Origin: Bordetella petrii
Lineage (GTDB): Bacteria; Pseudomonadota; Gammaproteobacteria; Burkholderiales; Burkholderiaceae_B
DNA length: 64,000 bases
NCBI RefSeq assembly: GCF_000067205.1
Contig: NC_010170.1
Coordinates: forward strand, 2,046,001 to 2,110,000
Direction: 5' to 3'
Under the pieces are notes generated by a model. That model did no database searches, was not told the DNA's origin, and worked only from the letters and a program-made list of their open reading frames with translations. This document shows, piece by piece, positions 34,607 through 46,031 of this stretch; positions within the stretch are counted from its first letter, which is position 1, and every line of letters begins with the position of its first letter. The translations under genes and the position numbers were made by a program.

Positions 34607-36198
34607 AAGCCCGTCTGGCATATTGCAGTTTCGCCCTGCTGACGTTGACCGGGTGCTCGGCGCAGCAGTCGCTGCAGGCGCTGCGCGAGGCCATCACCAC
34701 GGCACGCTCCAAGGTCGAGGCTGGCCAGCAACAGTTCGCTGCCGCCGTGTCCGACCGCAACGCGCGCATTGCCGCGCAAGATGTCGACAAGCCCTGGCTG
34801 GCCGGCAAGGCGCAGCCGCTGGCCCGCGACGTCGTGCTGCCGCCCGCGCTGCGCGGCGACGTTGACACGACCCTGCTGTTCGCCGGCCGGCTCGACCTGC
34901 CTTCGCTGGCCGAGCGGCTGACCAGCGTCACCGGCATTGCCGTGCGCATCGCACCCGATGCCTTGTTGCCGCGCTCGTTGTTCCTGCCGCGCCTGGGCCA
35001 GCCGGCGGCGGCCACGGCCGAACTGGCCGCGCCGATGCGCGTACCAGTGCTGGCCGGGCCGCGTCCCTTGCCCGATACGCTCGACACGTTGGCCGCCAGC
35101 TTCGGCGTGCACTGGCGCTACCAGCGCAACGCCATCGAGTTCTATCGCATGCAGACGCGCGTGTTCGACGTGCGCGCGCTGACGCTGGCCAGCCGGGCCG
35201 ACGCCCGACTGGGCCGCGCCGGCTCCGCCGAAGCCGGCGGCTTCGACAACACGTCCAACACTACGCTTTCGTCAGGCGAGCATCATGCGCTGCAAGCCGT
35301 ACGAGTCCGCATTCTGCCGTTCCTGACCCAGGCCGGCACCATTGCCGATCTCGACGGCGGCGGCAGCTCGCTGGTGGTTACCGACATTCCCGATGTGCTC
35401 GATCGCATCGGCCAGTTCATCGAGCGGGAAAACCAGGCGCTGACCCGGCGTGTGCGCCTGCTGTTCGAAGAAATCACCGTGGTGGCCAACGACAGCGCCG
35501 AGGGCGGCATCGACTGGAAGGCAGTCTACGACAGCGCCCGCGCGGCGGTTGCCGCCACGCTGCCAGTGGCGGCCGGCGGCGCCGCCGCGGCCTTGGGAGC
35601 CACGGTCGACAGCGGCCCGTTCCAAGGCACGCGGGCCATTGTCTCGGCGCTCAGCCAGACCGGCGCCGTGCTGCGCCACAGCAGCGTGCCGGTGCTTACC
35701 CTGAACCGCCGCCCCGTCACTCACGCGGTACGCACGACGTTCTCGTACATCGACCAGGTCCAGAGCACCGCCGTGCCCGGCATCGACGCGGCGCTGGGCA
35801 GCACGGCGCTGCCGTCGGTATCCATCAGCCAGAAGCAGGAAACCGTGGGCACGTTCCTGACGCTGGTACCCGACGCCCAGGCCGACGGCCGCATCCTGCT
35901 GTCGATCGCCTACGACAATACGGTCGCCCAGCCCATCAAAAGCGTCACCTTCGGCACGCAAGGCAACCAGATCCAGGTTCAGCAGATCACCATCGACGGC
36001 AACGGCACGGTGCAGCAGGTTGCGTTGAGCCCCGGACAGCCCGTCATCCTGTCCGGATTCGACCGTCGCCAGGACGAATACGACCGCCGCCGGCTGTCGG
36101 CCGATGCGCCGCTGCTTGCGGGCGGGCAAGACCGTGCATCGAGCGAGCGCCTGACCACCGTGGTGCTGGTGACGGCGCAGGTCGAAGAGGACATCTGA
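34603..36198 (+). CDS. pilN: PilN-family type IVb pilus outer-membrane secretin
   Basis: The 531-residue lipoprotein (lipobox LTGC, Cys about 18) has N domains at about 80-320 (LDLPSLAERLTSVTGIAVRI, LLFEEITVVANDSAEGGIDW). The C-terminal secretin region contains RAIVSALSQTGAVLRHSSVP, VLTLNRRPVTHAVRTTFSYI and ERLTTVVLVTAQVEED. PilN forms the outer-membrane channel of thin pili of the IncI/R64 and BfpB class. It is translationally coupled to pilL, and pilO starts right after its stop codon. Confidence 0.9.
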   Translation: MKARLAYCSFALLTLTGCSAQQSLQALREAITTARSKVEAGQQQFAAAVSDRNARIAAQDVDKPWLAGKAQPLARDVVLPPALRGDVDTTLLFAGRLDLPSLAERLTSVTGIAVRIAPDALLPRSLFLPRLGQPAAATAELAAPMRVPVLAGPRPLPDTLDTLAASFGVHWRYQRNAIEFYRMQTRVFDVRALTLASRADARLGRAGSAEAGGFDNTSNTTLSSGEHHALQAVRVRILPFLTQAGTIADLDGGGSSLVVTDIPDVLDRIGQFIERENQALTRRVRLLFEEITVVANDSAEGGIDWKAVYDSARAAVAATLPVAAGGAAAALGATVDSGPFQGTRAIVSALSQTGAVLRHSSVPVLTLNRRPVTHAVRTTFSYIDQVQSTAVPGIDAALGSTALPSVSISQKQETVGTFLTLVPDAQADGRILLSIAYDNTVAQPIKSVTFGTQGNQIQVQQITIDGNGTVQQVALSPGQPVILSGFDRRQDEYDRRRLSADAPLLAGGQDRASSERLTTVVLVTAQVEEDI

Positions 36199-37497
36199 AT
36201 GATCGCCGTCCCAGCTTCTGGCCAGCTGTTGCTGCTCGACGCCGATGATGGCGGCCGCAGTTTGGCGTTCGGCCTGGCGTGGTTCGCCCTGGTGGGCAGC
36301 CATGCACCCGCCATGGCCCGGACACGCGCGCGGCGCATGCGCGCCACGCATTACGTGGTGGGCGGGCAGGGGGCCCTGGCAGGCGGCTGCGCGCGGCTTG
36401 CGCCACACGCGCGGCGCCGGCCGGTGCATGCGGCAGCCCAGGCATTCGCACGGCGCCATCCCGATGGCAGCGCGGCCTGCATCGCGCCCTTGCCCGGAGG
36501 GCGCTGGTGGCTCGTGGCAGCCCAGGACGGCGCGGTGCTGGCCCGCGCCGACACGCTGTATCCCGATGAGGCACAGGCCGAAGCTGCCCTGCAGGCGCTG
36601 GCTGTCCAGTATCCGTCGCTGCGCCGTCACGATGGGCCGCAAACCTTGCAGGCTTTGCTGGCCGCGCCCGATAGCGCGGCATTGCTGCGTCCGGTGGGTT
36701 CGCGCTGGTCGCGCTTGCCGCTGCCGGTGCGTGCTTTCGCCGGCGCCCTGGCGCTGGCCCTCGCGCTACCCATGGCCTGGCACGCCTGGCGGCCGGCCCC
36801 GCGCGCGGCCATGCCGGCGCCGGAACTGGCTCCCGACGAAGCCTGGCGCCAGGCCACGTCCAGGTTCCGCCGGCAGCTCACGGTGCATCACCTGCCTGAG
36901 CTGGCCAGCGTGCTCGCCTCGTTGCATCGCCTGCCGCTGAATGTGCAAGGGTGGTTGCTGCGCGATGCGCGCTGCCAGCCCGCGCCGCGGGCCTGGTCGT
37001 GCCGCGCGGCTTATGTGCGCGCCCAGGCTGACGCCACCAACGGCGCTTTCGCGCGAGCCGTCCCTGCCGGCTGGCAAGCGCGCTTCCAGCCGCTCGATGG
37101 CGCCGAGCTGGCCTGGGTGGTGCCGGGCAATCGCACATCGCTGGCCGACGTGAAGCTGCCTTCTGCCGTGCACGTCGATCACGTCCTGGCCAGCGCCTTG
37201 CAGCTGGCGCGGCCCGCGTTCGCGCAACTGACCCTCGGGCCGCCGGCGCCTGTGCCGGTAGCTCCCCGCGATGCGCGGGGCCAGCCCATCGCCGCGCCGG
37301 CCAACTGGCCGGCCATGCGCCAGCGCGCGCTGGCGCTGCAGGGCCCGTTGCGCTCGCTTTCCCTGTTGGCCGGCCAGCCCCGGCTGGTCGTCGCCTGGTC
37401 GTCCGTGGTGCTGCGCCTGGCCGCCGGACGCGCTCCCGACACCGCTGTCAGTGCCCTGACGGCCGAACTCCAAGGAATCCTCTATGAGCAAAACTGA
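36199..37497 (+). CDS. pilO: PilO-like type IVb pilus accessory membrane protein
   Basis: The 432-residue protein has one membrane helix near residues 174-195 (VRAFAGALALALALPMAWHA) between a cytoplasmic N-terminal domain (LLLLDADDGGRSLAFGLAWF) and a periplasmic C-terminal domain. PilO2-type proteins of thin pili have this topology and link the cytoplasmic ATPase platform to the periplasm. Primary similarity is low outside the N-terminal part, so the call depends partly on position between pilN and pilP. The start is directly after the pilN stop; its end overlaps pilP by 14 bases. Confidence 0.78.
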   Translation: MIAVPASGQLLLLDADDGGRSLAFGLAWFALVGSHAPAMARTRARRMRATHYVVGGQGALAGGCARLAPHARRRPVHAAAQAFARRHPDGSAACIAPLPGGRWWLVAAQDGAVLARADTLYPDEAQAEAALQALAVQYPSLRRHDGPQTLQALLAAPDSAALLRPVGSRWSRLPLPVRAFAGALALALALPMAWHAWRPAPRAAMPAPELAPDEAWRQATSRFRRQLTVHHLPELASVLASLHRLPLNVQGWLLRDARCQPAPRAWSCRAAYVRAQADATNGAFARAVPAGWQARFQPLDGAELAWVVPGNRTSLADVKLPSAVHVDHVLASALQLARPAFAQLTLGPPAPVPVAPRDARGQPIAAPANWPAMRQRALALQGPLRSLSLLAGQPRLVVAWSSVVLRLAAGRAPDTAVSALTAELQGILYEQN

Positions 37498-38071
37498 TCC
37501 TCGCTCGCACAAGGCGCCGGCCCCGTCCAGCCGATGCTGCTCGGCATGGCTGGCGCTACTGGCGGCCGGCTTGGGGGCGGGCATGTCTGCCGCGGCGCAG
37601 CCGCTTGCAGACGAGGGCGCCTACGTCGAAGCTGCCGAAGCCACTGAGTCCGCCGAGGCCGAGCCGGCCGTCGCCGCACAGGCATGGGCCGAAGGCGATA
37701 CGGTGCGCGAGCTGCTGCGCGCCGATGCACAGGCGGCACGGGCCACGCCGCCACCACGGCAGGCGGCCGATTGGCTGGGGCCTCGCGCTGGAGGCGCGCC
37801 GCGCGCTTCTGGCGGGCCGGCCGACGCCCCGCATGGTAGCGGCGCGGCCGACCGTGTCGATGTCGTGGCGATCTACGGCGTGGGCAAGGCGCTGCATGCC
37901 GACATCTCGGTCAATGGGCGCGTATCCCGCTATCGGGCGGGACGGGCCGCGCCGCTGGCAAGCGCGTCGCCAGGAGATTCATATGTCCTGCAGGCCATCG
38001 ACGTGCCGTGCGTGCGCCTGCGCAAGTCCGGCGAACCCCATACTGCCTGCTTGCTGTCCGGCCATGACTGA
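37484..38071 (+). CDS. pilP: PilP-like type IVb pilus biogenesis protein
   Basis: The 195-residue protein has an N-terminal signal or anchor (about 18-38, CSAWLALLAAGLGAGMSAAA), an Ala/Glu-rich linker and a small C-terminal periplasmic domain. That domain contains VVAIYGVGKALHADISVNGR and GDSYVLQAIDVPCVRLRKSG, typical of PilP family proteins that support the secretin. It overlaps pilO by 14 bases and pilQ by 8 bases, so these genes are tightly coupled. Confidence 0.82.
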   Translation: MSKTDPRSHKAPAPSSRCCSAWLALLAAGLGAGMSAAAQPLADEGAYVEAAEATESAEAEPAVAAQAWAEGDTVRELLRADAQAARATPPPRQAADWLGPRAGGAPRASGGPADAPHGSGAADRVDVVAIYGVGKALHADISVNGRVSRYRAGRAAPLASASPGDSYVLQAIDVPCVRLRKSGEPHTACLLSGHD

Positions 38072-39794
38072 ATCTCCGGCTCTCATCACCGCGCCGCGTG
38101 ACACCGCCCGACACGAGGCCTTCTGGCTGCACACGCTCGACGACCTGGCGCGGCTCGAGCCCGCCTTCGTGCGCGCGCTCAGCGGCGAGTTCGACCTGGC
38201 TTTGCTGGCCGGACGGCTGTGCCCGGTGTTGCTCGAAGGGGGGCAGGCCGCCGTATTCGCCTTGCACGACTACCTGCACGGCGACCCGATCGCCGAGGTC
38301 GAGCGCATGGTGTGCGCGCGCGGATACCGCCTGGCGCGAACGCCGCGCTATGCCTTGCCGGCCGCGTTGCTGCTGCCGGTGGCACGCGGTCAGGTCACGG
38401 CCGCCACGCTGCGCCAAAGCCGTCCGGCGGCTCCCGCGGCGCAGCGTTCGGCGTTGGCCTCGCTCTTTCTCGACATTGTGCGCTGGGGACTCGAGCAGCG
38501 CGCCAGCGACGTGCACATCAATATTCGCCAGGCGCCGGAAAAATCCGAAGTGCGCTACACCATCGACGGCGCCTACGTGCTGCCCGGTTGCTTCAGCGAT
38601 ATGTCGGCCGCCACCTTGCTCGACGTACTGGCAGTGGCATGGATGGACGTGCGCGGTGGCAATGGCGCGGTGTTCGACCCGCTGGCCGAACAGCAGGGCC
38701 GCATCGCGCTCGACATAGGCGGCCGGCCGGTCACCGTGCGCTGGGCCTCGCTGGCTACCGATGCCGGGCCGTCTGTATGCCTGCGGCTGCTGCGCCTGGA
38801 TGCGGCCGAGGGCGGCGCCAGCCTGGCCGAGCTGGGTTACCTGCCATCGCAGATCGCCGTGCTGGAACGCGCGCGCGAACGCTCCGGCGGCGCGATTGTG
38901 CTGGCCGGCGTGGTCGGGTCGGGCAAATCCACTTCCATTGCCACGCTGATGCGGGGCATCCCCGACACGCGCAAGGTCATCACCCTGGAAGATCCAGCCG
39001 AGTACCGCATCGGCAATGCCTTGCAGAACACTGTCGGCCGCACGCTCGATGCCGACGCTTCGCCAGTGTTCGACGCCAAGCTCAAGACCGTCAAGCGCTC
39101 GGCCATGCACGACCTGCTGATCGGTGAAGTACGCGACCGCGACACGGGCCGCGCCTTCATGGACCTGGCAGGCTCGGGCGTCAATGTGTACACCACCACG
39201 CACACCGGTTCGGCCTGCATGATCCCCGAACGCCTGGCGTCCGATTTCATCGGCGTGTCGCGCGATTTCCTGGCCACGCCAGGCGTGCTCAAGCTGCTGG
39301 TCTATCAGGCGCTGTTGCCGCGTCTGTGCTCGGCTTGCGCCATGCCGTTCGACAGCCTGCCGCGGCATGAGTCCGCCACGGCATGGCGCGATTGGGCGCT
39401 GGCGTTCGCACGGGCCCATCATATCGACGGCGCCGCGCTGCGGGCCCGCAATGCCGCGGGCTGCTCTGCCTGCCGCCGGCCCCAGCTGCCGCAGCTGCAC
39501 GGGCTTGCGGGGCGCACCGTGGTGGCCGAAATGATCGAACCCGATCACCACGTTCATCTTCTGCAGCTGATCCGTCGCCGCGACAACCTGGGCTTGCAGC
39601 GCCTCGTGCGCGCCTTGCCGCGCACGGCGTTCGACGATCCCGACATGGCGGGCAAGTGCGCGGCCGCCTGCGCGGTGTACAAGGCATCGCGCGGTCAGGT
39701 GGATCCGCGCGCAATTTCCCGGTACTTCCGGCTGCCCGCTGACTTTTTCCACGCCGCGCCCTTGCGTCCGGCGGGCGGAGACCGCCATGCATGA
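38064..39794 (+). CDS. pilQ: PilQ-type GspE/PulE family pilus assembly ATPase
   Basis: The 576-residue secretion ATPase has Walker A GVVGSGKST at about residues 282-290, followed by KVITLEDPAEYRIGNALQ (Asp box), LLIGEVRDRDTG at about 351 (Walker B) and the His-box region TTTHTGSA. Two zinc-type CxxC pairs (LCSAC and CSAC, about 421-470) are typical of GspE-type assembly enzymes. In IncI nomenclature PilQ is the cytoplasmic ATPase (not the secretin PilQ of type IVa pili). It powers pilin polymerisation. It overlaps pilR by 8 bases. Confidence 0.93.
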   Translation: MTESPALITAPRDTARHEAFWLHTLDDLARLEPAFVRALSGEFDLALLAGRLCPVLLEGGQAAVFALHDYLHGDPIAEVERMVCARGYRLARTPRYALPAALLLPVARGQVTAATLRQSRPAAPAAQRSALASLFLDIVRWGLEQRASDVHINIRQAPEKSEVRYTIDGAYVLPGCFSDMSAATLLDVLAVAWMDVRGGNGAVFDPLAEQQGRIALDIGGRPVTVRWASLATDAGPSVCLRLLRLDAAEGGASLAELGYLPSQIAVLERARERSGGAIVLAGVVGSGKSTSIATLMRGIPDTRKVITLEDPAEYRIGNALQNTVGRTLDADASPVFDAKLKTVKRSAMHDLLIGEVRDRDTGRAFMDLAGSGVNVYTTTHTGSACMIPERLASDFIGVSRDFLATPGVLKLLVYQALLPRLCSACAMPFDSLPRHESATAWRDWALAFARAHHIDGAALRARNAAGCSACRRPQLPQLHGLAGRTVVAEMIEPDHHVHLLQLIRRRDNLGLQRLVRALPRTAFDDPDMAGKCAAACAVYKASRGQVDPRAISRYFRLPADFFHAAPLRPAGGDRHA

Positions 39795-40914
39795 GTCCTT
39801 CGGCGGGCTGGCCGGCATGGTGCGGCAATGGGCAGCCTGGTACGACGGCCGTTGTTTCCAGCGGCAGCGCGCCGACTACTACGAATACCTGGCCGACCTG
39901 ATAGACAGCCTGCAAGGCCGCAAAACCTTGCGCGACATGTTCGAAGACGATGCGTCGCGATATGGGACCCGCTCGGCGCGCGGCCGGCTGGCGCGGCGCT
40001 GGCAATACCGGTACCAGGAGTCCGGCGGCGACCTGGCCGCCGCCTGGGCTGGCACCATGCCCGACGACGAATGCCAGTTGGTCGCCGCGGCTCAGCAGGC
40101 CGGCGGCGAGGCGCTGCCGCACGCGTTGCGCGATCTGGCCGGCGCCGCGCGGCTGGTGCAGCAGGCGCGCGGCACCCTGGCGGGCACGTGCGCGGCAGGC
40201 GGCGCGGCGCTGGCGGTCGCTGTCGGCCTGCTGTGCGCCGTGCCGTATTTCACCGTGCCGCGGTTGCAGCATGTGTTTCAGGCCGTGCCCGCCGACTACT
40301 ACGGCGGCCTCACCCAGGGCCTGTACGCGCTGGCGCAGGCCTTGCGGCGCTGGCTGGCGTTCTGGGCGGTGCTGTTGGCGGGCGGCGCATGGCTGGCGGC
40401 CTGGTCGCTGCCGGCCTTTACCGGCCCGTGGCGCGCGCGGCTCGACCGGCTGGTCCCCTGGAGGTTGTACCGCGATTTCCACGCCATCCGTTTCCTGGCC
40501 ATGCTGGCGGTCATGCTGCGCCAGCGCGGCAACATCGACACGCGGCTGCGTCAGGCCCTGGCGGCGCTGGCCTGGCAGGCATCGCCATGGCTGAGCTGGC
40601 ACATCGGCGAGATGCTCGCGCGTGTCGAACACGGCATTGTCGGCGCCCACACATTCGATACGGGCCTGTTCGATCGCGAAACCGCCTGGTTCATGGCTGA
40701 CGTGATCGCGGCGCGCGGCGTCGAAGCGGGCGTCTCGCAGGCCCGCCTGCGGGTCGAGTCGCGCACGCTGGCGCGGGTGCGGCGCCAGGCCCTGGCGCTG
40801 CGGTGGACCATGCTGCTGGCGGCCGTCGCCACCGTGCTGGGCCTGGCGCTATGGCACTACGGCGTCATCGACGAACTGCGCCGCGCCCTCATGAATTACT
40901 ACGCCAGCCGCTAG
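39787..40914 (+). CDS. pilR: PilR-type inner-membrane platform protein (T2SS F family)
   Basis: The 375-residue protein has three main hydrophobic segments: around residues 135-155 (CAAGGAALAVAVGLLCAVPY), 190-215 (WLAFWAVLLAGGAWLAAWSL) and near the C-terminus (MLLAAVATVLGLALWHYGVI). T2SSF-like cytoplasmic domains lie between them. It is the inner-membrane platform on which the PilQ ATPase acts. It follows pilQ with an 8-base overlap; the major pilin gene comes 43 bases later. Confidence 0.9.
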   Translation: MHESFGGLAGMVRQWAAWYDGRCFQRQRADYYEYLADLIDSLQGRKTLRDMFEDDASRYGTRSARGRLARRWQYRYQESGGDLAAAWAGTMPDDECQLVAAAQQAGGEALPHALRDLAGAARLVQQARGTLAGTCAAGGAALAVAVGLLCAVPYFTVPRLQHVFQAVPADYYGGLTQGLYALAQALRRWLAFWAVLLAGGAWLAAWSLPAFTGPWRARLDRLVPWRLYRDFHAIRFLAMLAVMLRQRGNIDTRLRQALAALAWQASPWLSWHIGEMLARVEHGIVGAHTFDTGLFDRETAWFMADVIAARGVEAGVSQARLRVESRTLARVRRQALALRWTMLLAAVATVLGLALWHYGVIDELRRALMNYYASR

Positions 40915-40957
40915 CGTCGCTGCGGCTGTCCATTTTCCTCTGCTCCCGGAGCCTTGC

Positions 40958-41572
40958 ATGCCTTATCCCTCGCTCATCGCCAAGCCGCGCCGCCAGGCCG
41001 GTTTCTCGCTCATCGAAGTGTCCATCGTCACCGCCATCGTGCTGCTGGTGGCCATCATTGGCATTCCCGCCATCGGGGCGTATGTCATCGAAAACAAAGT
41101 GCCCAAGGTCGGCGAGGAATTGCAGCGCTTCGTGGCGCGCACCAAAACCTTCGCACAGGGCTCGGGGCCGGCGCCGTATGCCGACATCGACACAGGCGCG
41201 CTGGCCAACGCCCTGCGGGATTCCAGCGTGGTGGCGGTCGCCGGCACGGGCGCCGCGGCCGTCGTATCGCACGGACTGGGGGGCAGCGGCAGCGGTTCCA
41301 ACGGCACGATCACCGTGGCTCCCGCCGCCGTGGCAGGAGGCGGCGCCGGCTCGGGGTTCGTCATTACCCTGACCAACGTAAGCAACGCCGCCTGCCCCGG
41401 CCTGGCATCGGTCATGCAGCGGGTGTCCGACATCATCACGGTCGAAGGGCGGGGCGGGGCGGCCAAGGTCAAGGACATCACCATCGTGCCGCGCCTGGCC
41501 TATAGCGCCGCCGCGGCCGAATCCCAGTGCGCCGAAGGCGACAGCAACACCTTCGTATTCACCGTGCGCTGA
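40958..41572 (+). CDS. pilS: PilS, type IVb major prepilin
   Basis: The 204-residue prepilin has a leader ending RRQAG, cleaved before the hydrophobic helix FSLIEVSIVTAIVLLVAIIG; Glu at +5 is present. The mature globular part is Gly/Ala/Ser-rich with two cysteines (NAACPG, ESQCAEG) able to form the usual C-terminal disulfide loop, and it matches the PilS family. A prepilin peptidase is required for cleavage, but no pilU-type gene is present in the locus, so a chromosomal enzyme elsewhere must do this. Confidence 0.9.
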   Translation: MPYPSLIAKPRRQAGFSLIEVSIVTAIVLLVAIIGIPAIGAYVIENKVPKVGEELQRFVARTKTFAQGSGPAPYADIDTGALANALRDSSVVAVAGTGAAAVVSHGLGGSGSGSNGTITVAPAAVAGGGAGSGFVITLTNVSNAACPGLASVMQRVSDIITVEGRGGAAKVKDITIVPRLAYSAAAAESQCAEGDSNTFVFTVR

Positions 41573-41583
41573 AGGGAACCCTC

Positions 41584-42648
41584 ATGCGCACCATCGCATT
41601 GCACGCCCGCGCGGCGGAAAATTGCCGGCCGGGCCGGCGGCAGGCCGGCTTCGCCTTGCTCGAGCTGACGCTGGCGGTAGCCCTGGCCGGCATGTTGCTG
41701 GTCTGGGGCGCCAACCGGTTGGTCCACCGCATCGACGATGCGGCCGGCCAGGCAACCGGGGCCTGGATGCTGGAACTCAAGCGCGGGCTCGACAACATGC
41801 TGCGACAGCATTTCGACAGCCTGGCCGAAGGCGCGCCAGCGGTGGGCGCCAATGGCCAGCCCTTGTATGCCGACCCGCTGGCGCCCAGCCTGGCCGAACT
41901 CAAGGCGCACGGTCATCTGCCCGCCACGTTTCCAGAAAATGGCGCGCTGGGCGCCAGCGTGAACATCCGCATCCTGCGCGACACCCGTTGCCCGGGGGCG
42001 GGTTGCCGGCTAGATGCGCTGGCCTACGGCGTCAGGCCGGTCCTGCTGGCCGACGGTTCGGCGCCCGACCTGATGCGTCTGGGCGCGGCCATCGAGGCCA
42101 CCGGAGGCTATGGCGGCTCGGCCACCGCCGCCCGGGTCCGCGGCGCCAATTTCGATTTCCCCAACCCGCCCGCACCCGCCATGCCGGCCCTGCCGCCGGG
42201 CACGCTGGCCGTGTGGGCCGGCTTCGGCGCGGCCGACTACGACCTGTACGTGCGGCGCCACGACACCCGCAACCCGGACCTGCGCGGCGACCTGTCCGTG
42301 GCCGGCTCCCTGTCCACCGAGGGGCGGCTGCATGCTGGCGAATACCTGGCGCTGGGTGGCGTGGCCGTAGCCGGCGCCGCGTGTCCGGACGGGGCGGGGC
42401 TGATCGCCCGCAGTGCAAAGGGCGGGCTGCTGGACTGCCGCGGCGGCGTCTGGACCGCGGCGCAGGGCAGTTTCGGCGGCGCGTACGCCCTAAACTCCAG
42501 CAAAGGATGCGCTCAGTCTTCGTCCCCGAACCCGCTCACGGGCACCTGTTCATGCCCCCGCGGCCATACCGCCGTCCGGGTGGCGCAGGGCCTGTGGAGC
42601 GAAGACGGCAGCGCCACCGTCGGCTATGTTTGCGTGGGCCCGGGGTAG
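41584..42648 (+). CDS. pilV: PilV, type IVb minor pilin / tip adhesin
   Basis: The 354-residue prepilin-like protein has a leader ending RRQAG, then FALLELTLAVALAGMLLVWG. The constant region resembles shufflon PilV (LRGDLSVAGSLSTEGRLHAG, YLALGGVAVAGAACPDGAGL). The Cys-rich C-terminal segment (GGVWTAAQGSFGGAYALNSS, NPLTGTCSCPRGHTAVRV) resembles PilV recipient-recognition tails. In IncI plasmids this tail is swapped by the Rci shufflon. Here there is one fixed tail, no inverted alternative segments and no rci. It probably sits at the pilus tip and determines adhesion. Confidence 0.88.
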   Translation: MRTIALHARAAENCRPGRRQAGFALLELTLAVALAGMLLVWGANRLVHRIDDAAGQATGAWMLELKRGLDNMLRQHFDSLAEGAPAVGANGQPLYADPLAPSLAELKAHGHLPATFPENGALGASVNIRILRDTRCPGAGCRLDALAYGVRPVLLADGSAPDLMRLGAAIEATGGYGGSATAARVRGANFDFPNPPAPAMPALPPGTLAVWAGFGAADYDLYVRRHDTRNPDLRGDLSVAGSLSTEGRLHAGEYLALGGVAVAGAACPDGAGLIARSAKGGLLDCRGGVWTAAQGSFGGAYALNSSKGCAQSSSPNPLTGTCSCPRGHTAVRVAQGLWSEDGSATVGYVCVGPG

Positions 42649-42678
42649 GGCGGAGGGGTCGGCAGGCCGCCGACCCTC

Positions 42679-42684
42679 TATAAT
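42679..42684 (+). promoter_or_regulatory. -10 element upstream of alaS
   Basis: A perfect TATAAT lies 33 bases before the alaS ATG in a short AT-rich patch. No convincing -35 hexamer is visible at 16-18 bases. Confidence 0.5.
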
Positions 42685-42717
42685 CAAAAATTCGCCAAAA
42701 TTCCGGTTCGTCCCAGA

Positions 42718-45325
<2,608 letters not shown>

Positions 45326-45339
<14 letters not shown>

Positions 45340-45586
45340 TCCTGTCTCGGGCCTGCCGGAATTCCAGCACGAGGTCGATGCCAGCGGGCTGACGTGCCCG
45401 CTGCCCATCCTGCGCGCCAAGAAAGCGCTGGCCCAGATGGAAAGCGGCCAGGTCCTGCGGGTGGCCACCACCGATCCCAAGGCCACGCGCGACTTCCAGG
45501 CGTTCGCCAAGCAAAGCGGCAACGCGCTGTTGGCCCAGCACGACAACAACCAGGGCACGGTGCTGCACTTCCTCAGGCGGCGCTAG
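45326..45586 (+). CDS. TusA/SirA-family sulfurtransferase-like protein
   Basis: This 86-residue protein has the family signature DASGLTCPLPILRAKKALAQM with the active Cys in TCPLPI. A second conserved region is LRVATTDPKATRDFQAFAKQ. TusA proteins relay persulfide sulfur for tRNA thiolation, molybdenum cofactor or other uses. The ATG at 45326 lies inside the alaS end. Linkage to alaS is common in Betaproteobacteria, but the specific sulfur pathway cannot be told. Confidence 0.9.
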
Positions 45587-45596
45587 CGGTTCCCGG

Positions 45597-45625
45597 CCCC
45601 GGAAGCGCTCGAGGCGTTTCCGGGG
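45597..45625 (+). terminator. Hairpin after the alaS-tusA-like unit
   Basis: CCCCGGAAGCGC-TCGAG-GCGTTTCCGGGG is a 12-bp stem with one mismatch, 10 bases after the stop codon. No clear T-tract follows. Confidence 0.55.
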
Positions 45626-45661
45626 TGTATGCTACGTATCCGGCTCGAATCGAGGCCTTCC

Positions 45662-45691
45662 TTGCCAGGGGCTCTCATTCAATGCTAGAAT
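45662..45691 (+). promoter_or_regulatory. Putative sigma-70 promoter of rpsP-rimM-trmD
   Basis: TTGCCA (45662-45667) and TAGAAT (45686-45691) are spaced by 18 bases, 35 bases before the rpsP ATG. It is placed directly after the hairpin at 45597, consistent with a new transcription unit. Confidence 0.65.
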
Positions 45692-45726
45692 CTTCCGTTT
45701 TTCACAACTAATTCAAGGGATTACCT

Positions 45727-45987
45727 ATGGTGGTGATTCGCATGGCCCGCGGTGGGTCGAAGAAGCGTCCGTTTTACAACTTGGTAGCCACCGATTCGCG
45801 CAACCGCCGCGATGGCCGTTTCATCGAGCGTGTGGGTTTCTACAATCCGGTTGCCAGCGAAGGCTCGGAAAGCCTGCGTATTTCGCTTGACCGCGTGCAA
45901 TACTGGACCAACAGCGGCGCGCAACTGTCGCCCGCCGTCGAGCGTCTGGTCAAAGACTACTCGGCCAAGGTTTCCGCCGCCGCCTGA
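45727..45987 (+). CDS. rpsP: 30S ribosomal protein S16
   Basis: The 86-residue protein starts MVVIRMARGGSKKRPFYNLV and contains NRRDGRFIERVGFYNPVAS, canonical for S16, which helps assemble the 30S 5' domain. It is followed by rimM and trmD, the conserved order in proteobacteria. The ribosome site is AAGGGATT before the ATG. Confidence 0.98.
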   Translation: MVVIRMARGGSKKRPFYNLVATDSRNRRDGRFIERVGFYNPVASEGSESLRISLDRVQYWTNSGAQLSPAVERLVKDYSAKVSAAA

Positions 45988-46031
45988 CGGCGGGCTTGGC
46001 GCAAACCCGCGCTGCCTTGCCGGCCGGTTCT

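Noticed and set aside
42300..42660. Active shufflon in pilV
   Set aside because: No inverted segment copies, no recombination-site repeats and no rci gene were seen downstream; alaS follows directly.
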